64,000 bases of DNA from Taxillus chinensis (taxonomy: Eukaryota > Streptophyta > Magnoliopsida > Santalales > Loranthaceae), in the NCBI GenBank assembly GCA_023512835.1, contig CM042090.1, positions 21,976,148-22,040,147 on the forward strand, given 5' to 3'. How positions within the stretch are numbered: position 1 is the first letter of the stretch; each line of letters begins with the position of its first letter. Shown here in pieces: positions 24,186-50,945 of this stretch. The notes under the pieces were generated by a model, which saw only the letters and a list, made by a program, of their open reading frames with translations, ran no database searches and was not told where the DNA came from. A program made the translations under genes and the position numbers.

Positions 24186-26723
24186 CTAAGCAGAACAGCA
24201 CCCAACCTTTTTCACAGCTGAAACATCATCTTTTGATCCAACATTAATGGTTTGTCCCTTGGGCAGAGCTGCTGGGTCATCTCCAATTTCGAGAGCCTTC
24301 CGGCTCACGACATGATATATCTGAGTAAGCACTTCTGTGAAGGAATTTTCTACATTCATGGACTCCAGGGCAGAGGTTTCCATGAAAAACGTGTTCTCTT
24401 TCTCAGCATAGGCCTTGGCATCCTCAACAGAGACTGCACGCAAGTGACGCAAATCCGCCTTGTTACCAACCAACATGATCACAATATTGGAATCCGTATG
24501 TCCCCGAAGCTCCTTTAACCATCTCTCAACATTCTCAAATGTGACATGACGTGTGATGTCATACACAAGCAGGGCACCAACAGCTCCTCGATAGTACGCA
24601 CTTGTGATAGCACGATACCTGGAGAAATGAACATGTACAGGAATGAGTGCTTATTCTGCAAGGCAAATTGCAAATTTAACATTGAACAGCATGGCTATGT
24701 TATGCCAGTGGAGTCGAACTGAGCAAAAACACCCAGGGTGCGTTTGAATTGGGAATGAAATAAAATAATATTATTAATCTCTACTTATCAAAAAAACAAA
24801 AGAATATTATTAATCTCATATAATAATCATACAGAAGGGAGTACAAATTTCATTGTAGAATTGATACCCTTTAAAAGTATTAACCCAGACAATATATTAA
24901 TTCTTAATTTATAGATTATCAGTACAATTCAATGAGTTATTGAACCAAAACACACTCATAATAATGAAGGGCAGCCACATTTGAGGGGAGATGGTTAAGG
25001 GTTTTAAGTTCTTAAGGCTTGCAAAGTTGGGGTAACATACAGGAAAATTGGTTCAAAGCAGGAGTATTGAGTTTCGTAACCCACGAAAGGAGATAAGTTC
25101 AAGGTACTACGATACATACAGATAAAACCACTCAAAATAGAGAGAGAACTTGAGCAACCCAGATCCTTTCCTGGACTCTACTTGGCTTACTTGAGGTAAC
25201 TAAAGTTCAAAAACGGATAAATTGCTCTCATTCTAACAGTATCAGAAAGACCGAAATACAGAAGTTCACGTCCTGTGGAAAGGATAACTGTAATTGGATA
25301 TTTGAAATGAACACATTTAACATAACTGCAATGCCCAAAATATTGCAATAAGAGACACAATGCAAACTAAAATATTGCAATAAGAGGCATATTGCAATAA
25401 TTTGAAAGTTGAAACAAAATAATGACATAAAATTTCAAAAGTTCAGGCAGTTTGTGTATCACTGATCTGAAGCATAAAAGGCAAGGTGCAAACTAAAAAA
25501 TGCACAACTAAAGAAACCATAAATTTTAACATTCATACAAATATATGCAAACAACGATCTAACCACAATGATTTTAATCAAAACTACCACTACTTGATAA
25601 AAATGACAACCCATGCATGGAATATTATTCCCGTTCAAGAAACCCATGCGCTTCTTTCTACACATCTTTCATGCAAATAGGGGCAAGCATGAGACAATGC
25701 AACTCAGCATGTGGATTGTATTCCTTGTCATGTGGGAACAACCTTTGATTTCTCTGAGCGCAGTTTGATGCACTGGCTTTCAGATTAGTTGGTTTCTTAT
25801 GAGAAAGTTCTCTTCTTGTTGTTTATTCTTTCATCTTTTTTCTTTTTTCGAAAAGGTAAGAGACAGGCTAGTCAGCTGTTGTCATACTAAAACAACGACA
25901 AAACCTAAAACCTTTTTTTTTCAACGACTTCGTTTTTTTTTTTTTTTTTGCATTTTCAATGTTCTGTGCAAGAACAAAAACTAAGCAACTGGCAAACATT
26001 GAGCCAGCTGAACATTCTAGCATCAAGTTTCAGAAAGCATATCATGCATCATTTTCACGTGAAAGTCTATTACTATTATTATTTAAAATAATAAACCAAA
26101 AAAAAAAAAAGACATTTGATGATTATTCGAATCTGTTTGCTTTATCAAAGTCGATTTAGTGAAAAATATCTATTGATGCTTTACACATATCTAACCCTTA
26201 AGACTACTAAATAAATAAATAAAATGGCCCATTTATGCACAGTTTACGACTATGATTTTCTGAAACTATGGAACTAGCAGACCAATCTCCATCAGTATCT
26301 AAACAAAAAAGAAAATAGAAAACAAAAAAGCTCAAAGTAGGATTCCCACATTGGCTTCAACGAACAAAGCTCAAAGTTTCAAACAATGTCAATAATTAAT
26401 TATAAACATGAAAACACATTTGCATCTAACACATGAAACATCAAGTCACAAAGATACCTAGGGCTCGAAAAAGAAAAAGGGAGGGAGGGAGGAGAAAGAG
26501 ACCTTTCTTGTCCGGCGGTGTCCCAAATCTGGGCCTTGACGACCTTGTCCTCGACGCGGATGCTGCGAGTGGCGAATTCGACGCCGATAGTGGACTTGGA
26601 TTCGAGACTGAACTCGTTTTTGCTGAACCTGGAAAGGAGATTGGACTTTCCAACGCCCGAATCTCCGATCAACACCACCTTGAAGAGGTAATCGTAGTCA
26701 TCGTCGGCTCTGTACGCACCCAT
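24186..26723 (-). CDS. RABA1: RABA1-type Rab GTPase (RABA1f-like)
   Basis: Small GTPase of the Rab11/RABA clade, acting in trans-Golgi, recycling-endosome and plasma-membrane traffic. Two exons, 26503-26723 and 24186-24618, join in phase (AG|G) to 217 residues, the usual size. All G motifs are intact: GDSGVGKSN (residues 20-28), [10 protein letters not shown] effector region (44-53), WDTAGQER (67-74), VGNKADL (124-130) and ETSAL (154-158). The C-terminus GCCSA gives a double-Cys geranylgeranylation site (214-215). The variable tail ([20 protein letters not shown]) is closest, from memory, to Arabidopsis RABA1f. One intron of 1.9 kb after the GQER codon is usual for RABA genes. The 5' flank is polypurine on the plus strand (26845-26890). 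Confidence 0.95.
24737..24957. mobile_element. Possible MITE in the RABA1 intron
   Basis: The segment begins GGTGCGTTTGAATTGGGAATGA and ends TTGAACCAAAACACACTC. The ends are imperfect inverted repeats (GTGCGTTTG against GTGTGTTTTGG) of the type common in plant MITEs. The body is AT-rich and non-coding. No target-site duplication was recognised, so the superfamily is not assigned. Confidence 0.4.
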
Positions 26724-27243
26724 GAGAAGAGACGAGGTGAGATTGCAGAGGGCTTCAAAGCTTCGATTCAGGAGATGAGAGCTCGAACGCTGTGGATCGA
26801 TCGATCGATCAATTGAAGCCTGAAGATCTAAACATTCTCGCTTAGAGGGAGGGAGGGAGGGAGGGAGAGAGAGAGAAAGAGAGAAGAGAGAAGATGGGCT
26901 CGGGAATGAAATATGTTGGACTCGATCACGCGGACACGAACAACGGAGGAGGCCTTTTTATTTGATTTGATTTTATTTATTAAGATATTTTCTTACCTAA
27001 AACATATTGGCTTATGATTATTTTTAAAAATAAATAATATTTTTTTTATTGATTTAAGTGAATTTATATTATTTATAAATAATTTTAAATTATTGAAGCT
27101 TATTATTTTTAAAAAATAATTTAATTTTAAAAAATAATATCGAAACCTTAATATTAAATTTTATTACTATTTTTTTATGCGAACCTTGGGCCGATGGAGT
27201 TTTTATGGAACTAATCGGAACAGAGTAAATGTCTGCTGAGTTC

Positions 27244-27282
<39 letters not shown>

Positions 27283-29391
27283 TTTTACTTAACATACACG
27301 TCTAAAAACAAATGCATCTCAAATCAAATGAGATTTTTTACTCTGTTTGTGATCAATTTTCTTGCCTTACTTATAAATATTAAACTGATTTCTGATTATT
27401 GTAATGTATATAATAATATAATATTTATGTTTATCCATTGATATAAATTGAAATAATTATATAATAATACAATGTGCTACATACAAGTGACAACTTTTAA
27501 AATTTATAAAGCAAATATATAAATAAAGTCATACACAATATATAAATCAAATGATCATTTTGCTACATCTCATCAAATTAATGTGTAACTTTTAAAATGT
27601 ACATATACTATTGATTAACAAGAATATGAAAATATTTTTTTTTTCAAAAAATAAATAAATAATAATAATTTCAAAAAAAAACCATGAAAATAATATAAAA
27701 TTGTAACAAAGTGAATATTAAAATAATTTATTTCGTGCAGTTGTAAAAAAAAATTATAAGTTAGTATATGTTAATAAAAGTTTAATTCATGTATTATATA
27801 TGACACTGTTGTAAATCAGTGTGTACATTTAATCAAATTTATTTGTTTTAAATAGATTATTAGTTTACATTTTTTTGGTTACATTCTAACGAAAGTTTTT
27901 TTTAATACATTCATATAGTTGGGAAGTACAAAATTTTCATTATTGATGGTGCGAACACACGCAGTGCATGAGAGAAAAGTAAACACATACGGTGCATGAG
28001 AGAAAAGTAAATGCCCTTGATGGTAATATTGTAATATTGTCCCGTCTAATAAGTTATTGGTTAGACTCTGGTCTTACCTTACTAGCTTAGAAATCTCATA
28101 TTTTAAAATCAATGTAAGGTAAAACATCTCATTTCTGACCGACCCTCCTAAACAATTTGGACAAGTCGAGATGGAACTATATTCGGATTCGGTAAAACAG
28201 TACTCAAATTTCGATCCAACCCGTTATCATCCTTAATAATAATTTGTATAAATAAATTATATGATATCAGGTAATTCATATAAAGATATTTTTTTATCAT
28301 CATTAAATAAATATTATTTTTTTTAAAAAAAATATTATTAATCTGAAAGATAATTCTGAGCAATACAATTTACAAATAAACTTTTTATTGACAAAATTCA
28401 TGATCGACATTCAGTGTCATTATCTACGTTACTAGTTTCTCTAAAAAAAAATTTATTAATTCGAAATATTAATATAATAGAAACATTTATTTCAATCTTT
28501 TCATTTAAAAAAACATAACATTTACTGTTAACTTATCCTCTTTAAACAATTATATTTTCTCTTTTATTTTTCCTCTACTATTTTCTTTTTCATCGTTTTT
28601 TTAACAAATATAATATTTTCATAATAAAAATAAACTGTTAAAATATAAAAACCAAAAATATGATAAAAAAAATTATAAATCATGAAAAATTAAAATAAAA
28701 AATAGTTTAAAAAACAAAATTTAAAAAACGAATGTAAATACATTTCCCCCGCCAAATTAATATTTAATACATCACTCAAGAGTCTTCCACGTCCAACCTC
28801 CGACATGTTCTAATTAATCTCAAAACAAATTCATGGTTGTGCGAAAATTTCATACTCGGACAAGCTTTCTTGATCTACTTCAGACATTGAACTTTGACTG
28901 AAATGGGATCAAACACACTTCTTCAAATTACTTTTATCGATAGAGAAATGGAGAGAACCAACGAGAAAATAATTTGGCAAGCAAGCTACAGCTTACATGA
29001 CTACTACACTGGCGCTACTCTTCCCTAATAATAGAACAGCGACTTGCGGGAATGAAGGACCCTCATAATAATATTCTGTGGCGCACACTCGAGCTTGCCC
29101 ATAACTAGAAACGGTGCTACCCCCTTGCAAGTTGCATTGTTCTGACTTTCAAACTAGTGGATTTTGTTCTTTCGTATATAATGTCTCTCGACAATGCCGC
29201 ATTGTTCTTCCGGTTGTGAAGAATTTGAGTGCCTTTGGAATATTACAATACAAACGAATCCTACAATCATATTTGTATGCTTAAAGAATAAGATCAATGA
29301 TTGTTTACCACTGATTTTAAATGGATGATTTACGACAGGCAACAAATAAATGTCTTTCCTCTAGCCCCCTTCCCCTGTTGGTTTAGAACAT
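26724..29391. other. Spacer between RABA1 and TypA
   Basis: The RABA1 5' UTR and promoter side holds five GGG runs at 26847-26865. Then come AT-rich DNA, an (AAT)n microsatellite at 27244-27281, a 19-bp direct repeat at 27964-28010, and probable TypA 3' flank near 28900-29391. No gene is recognised. Confidence 0.55.
27244..27281. repeat. (AAT)n microsatellite
   Basis: About thirteen AAT units; translated in frame it yields the poly-Asn of a spurious ORF. Confidence 0.9.
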
Positions 29392-44071
<14,680 letters not shown>

Positions 44072-45164
44072 TTTCGATGAGAAAATGGCCGACGGACGAA
44101 GAAGGCCTGTGGTTGGTAGGGTTTAGAGGAAGGGTTTTAGGCAAATTCATTACTCTACTTATGTTTATGTACTTTTTTTATTGGCTCGATTTCAGTTGGA
44201 CAAAGTAACGTGTTATCAAAACTTAACATGTTACCATACAAATTGAATATTATATAATGTTTTGGGTTAGTTTGTTTAACAAAAATTCATGTATGAGTGT
44301 GCGTGGAGGATGAGTTATACTTAAGCCTATGGTTATTGGTTATTGTTTAGTTCATTTGAAAGAAAGAGATTAATTCTCATTAGAATTAACTATAGAATTA
44401 ACTATTTTATTTATTTATTTGATTATATCAATAATTAAAATGAATTCATGTAATAATTCATTTGTTATTTCACTGAGTTCTCTTTTTATAACTTCCTTTT
44501 CTTTGGTAGTGTCTCTCATTTACATTAATTTTAGCATTTTTATTTATATTTTAAGGATAAATAATATATAATTTATTTATTTTTCAAAAAACATCAAACA
44601 TCTCATTTCCTATTTCTATCTATATTTATTCATTAATTCATTTTACATTATTTCTCTCTCTCATTCTTTCATTTATTATCATCAATAAAAATATTATAAA
44701 TATAATAATATATTAAATATTATAGGAAAAATATTTATGAATAAATAATAAATCCCTAAATATATGAATTTATCATTTATTCTCTATCTCTATACCCTAT
44801 TTTATGAAACTTGATGTAAATAAGTTTTTGATAAATCTGTATTTTTTTCCTAAATTATATGAAAATTTTGATTATCTAACCTCGTTGTTCTTACCTCACC
44901 TCATTTCTTCTTTTAGGCCCAAAATTAACCTAAACATACAACAATCACATGCCTCTAATGAATCTTACACGGCCTTTGATTGGTGCCTAACTCGTATATG
45001 TATATATTGATTCATTGTATTATACATTATGTGTTTATATATTTATCGAGTTATGTTCATTATACTCGCGTTCACATACACGATAATGTCCATAGTATAT
45101 TGTCGCATCAATCGTAGAAATATTATAAAACCTATGTTATGACACAATATCTTAAACTATATTT

Positions 45165-46620
45165 AAAAAAAAAAAAAAAATTTTTTTTTTTTAAAAAAAA
45201 AAATTTTTTTTTTTCCATTGTTGGGGGCTCATAAGCATTGAGACACTTTCTCATAGTATTAGCCTTGGTGATCTCCAAGTTTGGGAGATCATGAGGGCGG
45301 GCGAGTGAACGATAATAACGGCACATGATGCCAATGATCGTTCTCATTTATACGTGTGTATTGGTTAATCATTGTTATTGTATACCACGAATCACATACT
45401 TTGATACATGATGAAAACCATGACATAGATGCTCGTGGGGGGGTGGTGGGGTGGGGGGGGGGAGGTGGCTTTTTATGAAACATAATGTGAAGGGGGGGAG
45501 GGGGGGCAAGAGAGGATTTGTCCTTCCAAGTTCCCAAGCACAGACGGCCCTTTGACTTGATGGTAGTGTATGTTGAAATCCATGGCCATGGTGTTCCAGG
45601 CAAGTCCATCGAAAGTCAAAGAAAAATATAACAAGCAATAGGATGATGGCATAGGTAAGCATTCCACTTGTTGCGATGTCCGAGACAAAAGGATTAAAAA
45701 AAAAAAAAAAAAAAAAGTTTTTAAGAAATTTACGACATATACGATATATCTCATCCTTTTTGGTCGTCGTGATTATCAACGTTCACCGGAGGGGGCAGGG
45801 GGGACCATAGCCATTAAGGAAGGAACCTAGATGGTCACACAATGTGTATTTGGTAGGTCCAATAGTTCGGTGGAACTAACAAAGCGATCGGTCGGATTGA
45901 TTCAAGTTCGGAATCAATAAGAGGGGCGCGGGGGGGGGTCGGTGTAGATCGACTTAAAATCACTATTCGGGGGTAATAAGTGATTCGGATCATCGTTTAG
46001 GAATTCCGAGGGCATATGTGAGTTCGGGGAGGAGATTGCCACGGTCGAGAGCGTTTTTCGGCGCTCGGGGTCCGGAGTGCAGATGGGGGCCACACGAGAT
46101 GAGACGAGAGGGGACATATGTCACACCATGTGAAAACATGAGTGGCCCATGTTTTTGGTTTATTATGGCCTATTTTCAAAGGGTTACATCCTAGGTTTGA
46201 AAATGGGTGGCTAATAAAACAAAATAAATAAAAATAAAAGTATTATTTTATTAATAATGGGACTTTGGCATATATTATTAAGGGGGGTGAGGGGGGGGGG
46301 GGAAATTCATGGGATAATTATTTTTGGGTGCTTTGGAGAACAAAGAACTCATTCTCCCACTTCTCTCCTCTCCCTTGCTTCTAAGTTGCGGAATAGCGTA
46401 GCCCCTTTTTGTGAACCCCGCAGGGTGGAGCAATAGGTTGATCAAACGGACGAATCCAGGAGTCTCCGCTCGTGCTAGCACTGAACGTGGGACGGGACGT
46501 CCGTGGACCGCCGGTGCACGTGGACCGCTCTAGAGAGCTCCTGGTTTGGAGTTTTCGCAAACCGATAAGCAGGGGGGCAAATACCGGGGTATGTAATTTT
46601 CCGTTTTGCTTACTTAAAAT
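45165..46620. mobile_element. Homopolymer-studded GC-rich patch, possibly an LTR remnant
   Basis: It begins with alternating runs A16, T12, A11, T11 (45165-45214), then G-rich runs at about 45437-45472, 45493-45508, 45930-45939 and 46281-46302, and an A run at 45697-45715. The stretch at 46320-46600 (CTTCTCTCCTCTCCC, then AACCCCGCAGGGTGGAGC, then repeated CGTGGACCG) resembles the U5 side of plant Copia LTRs in style. No LTR pair, primer site or coding domain was found, so the class is a guess. Confidence 0.35.
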
Positions 46621-49559
46621 TTCAATTAAACACCTCTAGATGAAGGTTCCACCTCTTAGGATGCCTTGTATAAAATTTCATAATTTTATACGTCCTTTTG
46701 TTTTTCTTTTTAACCCTTTTTTGATAATGTTGGCATAATACACGACCAGTTTGAGCGATTTTATTCAAATTCATTATAGGGATATACAACGTCCAATATA
46801 TGCATGTTTAGTTTGATTTATGGCCTCTTAGTACATAAGCAAAATATGTTGAAGGTGTTGTATGAGTTGATCCGTCCATTTTGTAGTCATGGAGCATATC
46901 TTATGCCAATTCTTACTCAATTTAGGCATGTAGTAGCTCACAATGGTTCAGCCAATGTGGCAGATTTATGGCAATTCAATCAGTTTACATGTGAAGGATT
47001 GCAATAGCTAAAGGCAAACATGATTTTTGGCTCGTTGGCTTGGCTTCTTATCAAACATGATGTTAAACACTTTGTTTGGCCACCTATTTCAAGTATGAGA
47101 GGTTGTTTAAGATTGTATTGATGTCACACAAGATGTGATTACAAAGAAAGTATTGTTGGGCTAATAAAGAAGATGCACGATGAATTAACTGAGTCACTCA
47201 CTTTTTGTGTCAAGACAACATGTATGATATTAGTATTCTCAACAAGAATGACTATTTTCATAAATAAATATTACTAAATGAAGTATTAGTTAATCCTATA
47301 TACCTAACATGCCAGTCAAATGGGCCCTTAAATTGTGAATAATTCACAATATAGTTTATTATATCAAATCAATTATGCTAACAATTAAAATAACTCAAAT
47401 ATAACATGCTGATGTAAATTATATTATTAGCTATAATCACTAATACTATAATTAAATATATAAAATATATAGTTTTAAATTAATAAGTTGATGATTTTAA
47501 ATTTATTTTGTTATATATTTTCATTGTTACTTTATACGGGATAATATTTGAAGACATTAATGTGGATATAGTGTTTTTTTAACATAAGATTTTTGTTTAT
47601 ATCACTATGATTACAAATATTACATTGTTAAGCTGTATTTGGTAATGTGAATGAATATCAATTTAAATTATATGGATATTTTGTGTTCTCAATTCGTGGT
47701 ATAAACATGAGAATATTGTGCACCGTATTAGTTATTTAAAAAGCCACTAAATGCAACCTTTATGAAAACGCTAAAGTTATTGAGGTAAATGAAGTATTCG
47801 AATGTTTTCATTTGTATGCTTTAAAATCTGAATATTTATTGAAATTTAAAATTTAAAATTTAAAATAAATTATGTTTTTTTATGAATAATAATGTATTTT
47901 TTATTTTTTATTTGTTCTTCTAAATGTTATAAAAACACTATCTGTGTGTTTTTTAGCTAGAATATTCACCTTGAACATATTTTGTATATTTTTTTATTCG
48001 TCATGTTCTGTATGTTTATTTTTTAGTCACTTGAAAAGTTTCATGTCAGAAATTTCTTCACATGATTTTGTAAAAATAAAAATATTTTATGCAATTGACT
48101 TGTGACATTGCTAAGAAATCATAGCTAATTAGATCGCTGTAATTTTTTTCTCTATTTAATGATCTAATATGTTATTACATTGTCGTATTTATTCACTAGT
48201 TACACGATCCCCGTGGAATATATTATTACTATTTAAAATAAGTCATTCATCATGTAGCTAATTTTAAGGACCATATATATTTTTATTTAAATTAAGTGAG
48301 TTTAGTATTTGATATTTTTATTTACAAATGTACCATTTTAAATTTACAATGTTATCATAATTTTCTTAAATATCCTGCATTCCTGCTACGCCTTCCTAAA
48401 AACTCCCCCTCACAATTATACGCGCGCGCCTACCCATTTTCTTTCAAAACAATGTATGAAACTAAACGCAACTCTGCAGACTGCTACCTCTTATTGATCT
48501 CACGGCTGCATCTGCATGTAAATTCTCATTAACTTCAATGCAAGTGATGCTTTTTTTTTCTTTAAAACAAACATACCAGAAACTCCCCTTGATATCTTTT
48601 AATATTCTACCATTTCTCAAATTCACGCAAACACCTGTGTTGTGCTTTATGTGATCTACACCAAGGCCGCTGTTGCTGCAAGACTAGCAACTTTTGTGCA
48701 CTACAATGTTGTTTGTTTTTTGTAAACAATTATCCACCTAATGTTTGGTAAATTTAATTGAACAGGTGAACCGATCTATAAAAGTTTAATGAGCACCAAA
48801 AAAAAAATTCTTTACATTTTCCCTTATTTTAATATAAATTTTATCAGGTTCTCACAATTCTTTAAAATTAACAAAGATTTAATAGTTGTTTATTATTATT
48901 TTAGTTTTTTATGTCGTTTGGATTACTGAAAATATTTTATCAATTAAATGATTTTTTACATAATGTATTAACAGTGATTCAATTTATAATAAGAATATTT
49001 TTAATTGGAATTAATTTTGATTATTTAAATTGTTATAATCAACTTGTCCCTGTTTATGCGAATGCGTTTATATATATGGCTTTGTAAAATTATTCACCAA
49101 ACTAAAATAATATTTAGCATTTCAATAGTTAAAAATTCTGAAAACTAATTCGATCAAGATAACATAATTAGTAATGAAACATTATAAAATCTTAAAACAA
49201 AAGGTTGAAAAATACAAAATAAAGCTTTACTCATTAAAAATCCAGGAACTTTAATCCAATAATTAACGCGTCCCATAATAACAAATTACACAATACAAAA
49301 AAAAAATACACCAAAACAATTGACAAAGCTATATTTAAATAAAATCAATCTATATTTGGTGATTGAAATCATCTACCTATATTTGATATTGGTATTTAAA
49401 ATTATAAAACCAGTTACCTAACTGTATTTCAAGGAGGTAGTTACCTACCTATATTTTGATTTTACAATTATATAATTATCTAGATTTAAAAATAATCACT
49501 GCCTTTTGTTCTTCATTGGTATCGCTTTTCTATTATGTATAAGTATAAACAACGCTATA

Positions 49560-49943
49560 TGGGAACTAACGGTAGCCATAGCCCCCTTATGCTGGGCTTT
49601 TTTTTTTTTTTTGTTAAAATAAGATTTTTTTTAAAATGTAGCCAACTGACACCAATTTACTTAGTCATTTAATTCATACTTAATTATTAATGATTTTAGT
49701 AATATAAAAATATACTAATTTTTATTTTATTTGAAAAATATGGTGTAATAAATTAATAATATTTATTGTATATTTGTTCGTTGATCAAATATTTTTTATC
49801 TTTTTAATTGTTAATATTTTAATTTTTGTTAAAAGACGTGCAAGTCAATGCACATAACAATTGATTTGTTTAATAAAAATAAATCAATGGTAAAAATATC
49901 GGTGTATGCACATAAATGGCTACCATTTGAGGGGGAGTTCCCA
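49560..49943 (-). mobile_element. hAT-like non-autonomous element, diverged inverted copy
   Basis: Read on the minus strand it parallels the element at 51448-51922: GACTTGCAC, TTAACAAAAATTAAAATATTAA, ATTAAATGACTAAG, AGCCCAGCATAAGG and GGGCTATGGCTACC appear in the same order. Its own ends form an imperfect inverted repeat (TGGGAACT at both ends). No target-site duplication was seen. Confidence 0.7.
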
Positions 49944-50028
49944 TGACGGCCCACATGGTGGTAACTCATCAGTTTCATAGGTGCGTCTCTAGCCTATGTT
50001 GTAGTTCACCGTGTGACAAGTGGGAAAT

Positions 50029-50192
50029 TGTTAGGAAATTGTGTCTCGTATCGAAAGAAAAAAGGAGAAGTTAAAAAGCTGACCCAAAATATTACAACGC
50101 GTATTTTAAAATCGTGCGGGCCGATGTGACGAGTCCAAAACAGATAATATTATGACATACGAGTGAGCCTGCGCCTTAACCAGATCCTAACA
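50029..50192. mobile_element. Possible solo LTR or TRIM-like element
   Basis: The 164-bp segment starts TGTTAGGAAATTGTG and ends CAGATCCTAACA, giving TG...CA ends with an 8-bp inverted repeat (TGTTAGGA and TCCTAACA). The inner TCGTATCGAAAG, GTCCAAAACAGATAATATTA and GAGCCTGCGCCTTAAC parts resemble widespread small plant LTRs. No 5-bp target duplication is evident. Confidence 0.5.
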
Positions 50193-50804
50193 CACACACA
50201 TATATATATATTCCTTTCTCCCTCCAGCTCCTCTCTTCCCTAAAAAAAAATTAAAATCATAGCTTCATCCCTTATAAGAAAATTTCAAAGTTATAACAAA
50301 ATTTATAATTCTTATCAGATTTTAAATATAACAGTAGTTAATCAAAATGTCAATACTTTTAATAATTTTAATTTTAGACATTGATTTCACCAAATCAATC
50401 TTTTTAAGTTTTGATGAATTTTCACTTTTTTATAAATCTAAATTTTACTTATCATTAATCTCAAATTAAATTATATATTAAATTCATAAAAATAATGATA
50501 AAAAAACATGCTCGAAAATCGAATTTACCCCACCTGCATCAAAATAATTTTGTTTTGTTTTGTTTTTTAAGGTTTATTTTGATTTAAATTGAGTCTAAAC
50601 CCAATAAATATAAATCCAATAAGAACCAACGAGCAACTATAAATCCAGATGGCAACTAGCTTGATCTTAAAGTCAAAAAGTCAACAGTGTGCCACGGGCA
50701 AGAGTCAAGGCCTGCCTATAGAGATGTGACTCCGCGCGACTCGCGAGTGTCCGGTGAGCGGCGAGCGACGGTCCGTCAGACCCAAGGCGCCGCCTTTAAC
50801 CGTC

Positions 50805-50905
50805 ATGGCGACGCCATCTCCTCCTCTCTACTTCGTCCTCCTTGTAACCGTTTCCGTCGAAGCCTCTGCCCTCTCCCCCGCCTCCCTCATCGGAGCCCAC
50901 CCTCT

Positions 50906-50945
<40 letters not shown>

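Larger units (their letters stand above)
44072..50804. other. Repeat-rich spacer between TypA and the glucosidase-II-beta-like gene
   Basis: AT-rich DNA with an unusual homopolymer and GC-rich patch at 45165-46620, an LTR-like segment at 50029-50192 and a diverged hAT-like copy at 49560-49943. ORFs such as 46804-47007 show no recognisable family. The last 100 bases before 50805 are GC-rich and likely 5' UTR. No gene is called. Confidence 0.55.

Noticed and set aside
26433..26816. Plus-strand ORF of 127 codons over RABA1 exon 1
   Set aside because: Antisense to the conserved Rab exon; the protein is unlike any family I know.
46804..47007. Plus-strand ORF of 67 codons
   Set aside because: No recognisable domain; could be a decayed transposon piece, but nothing names it.
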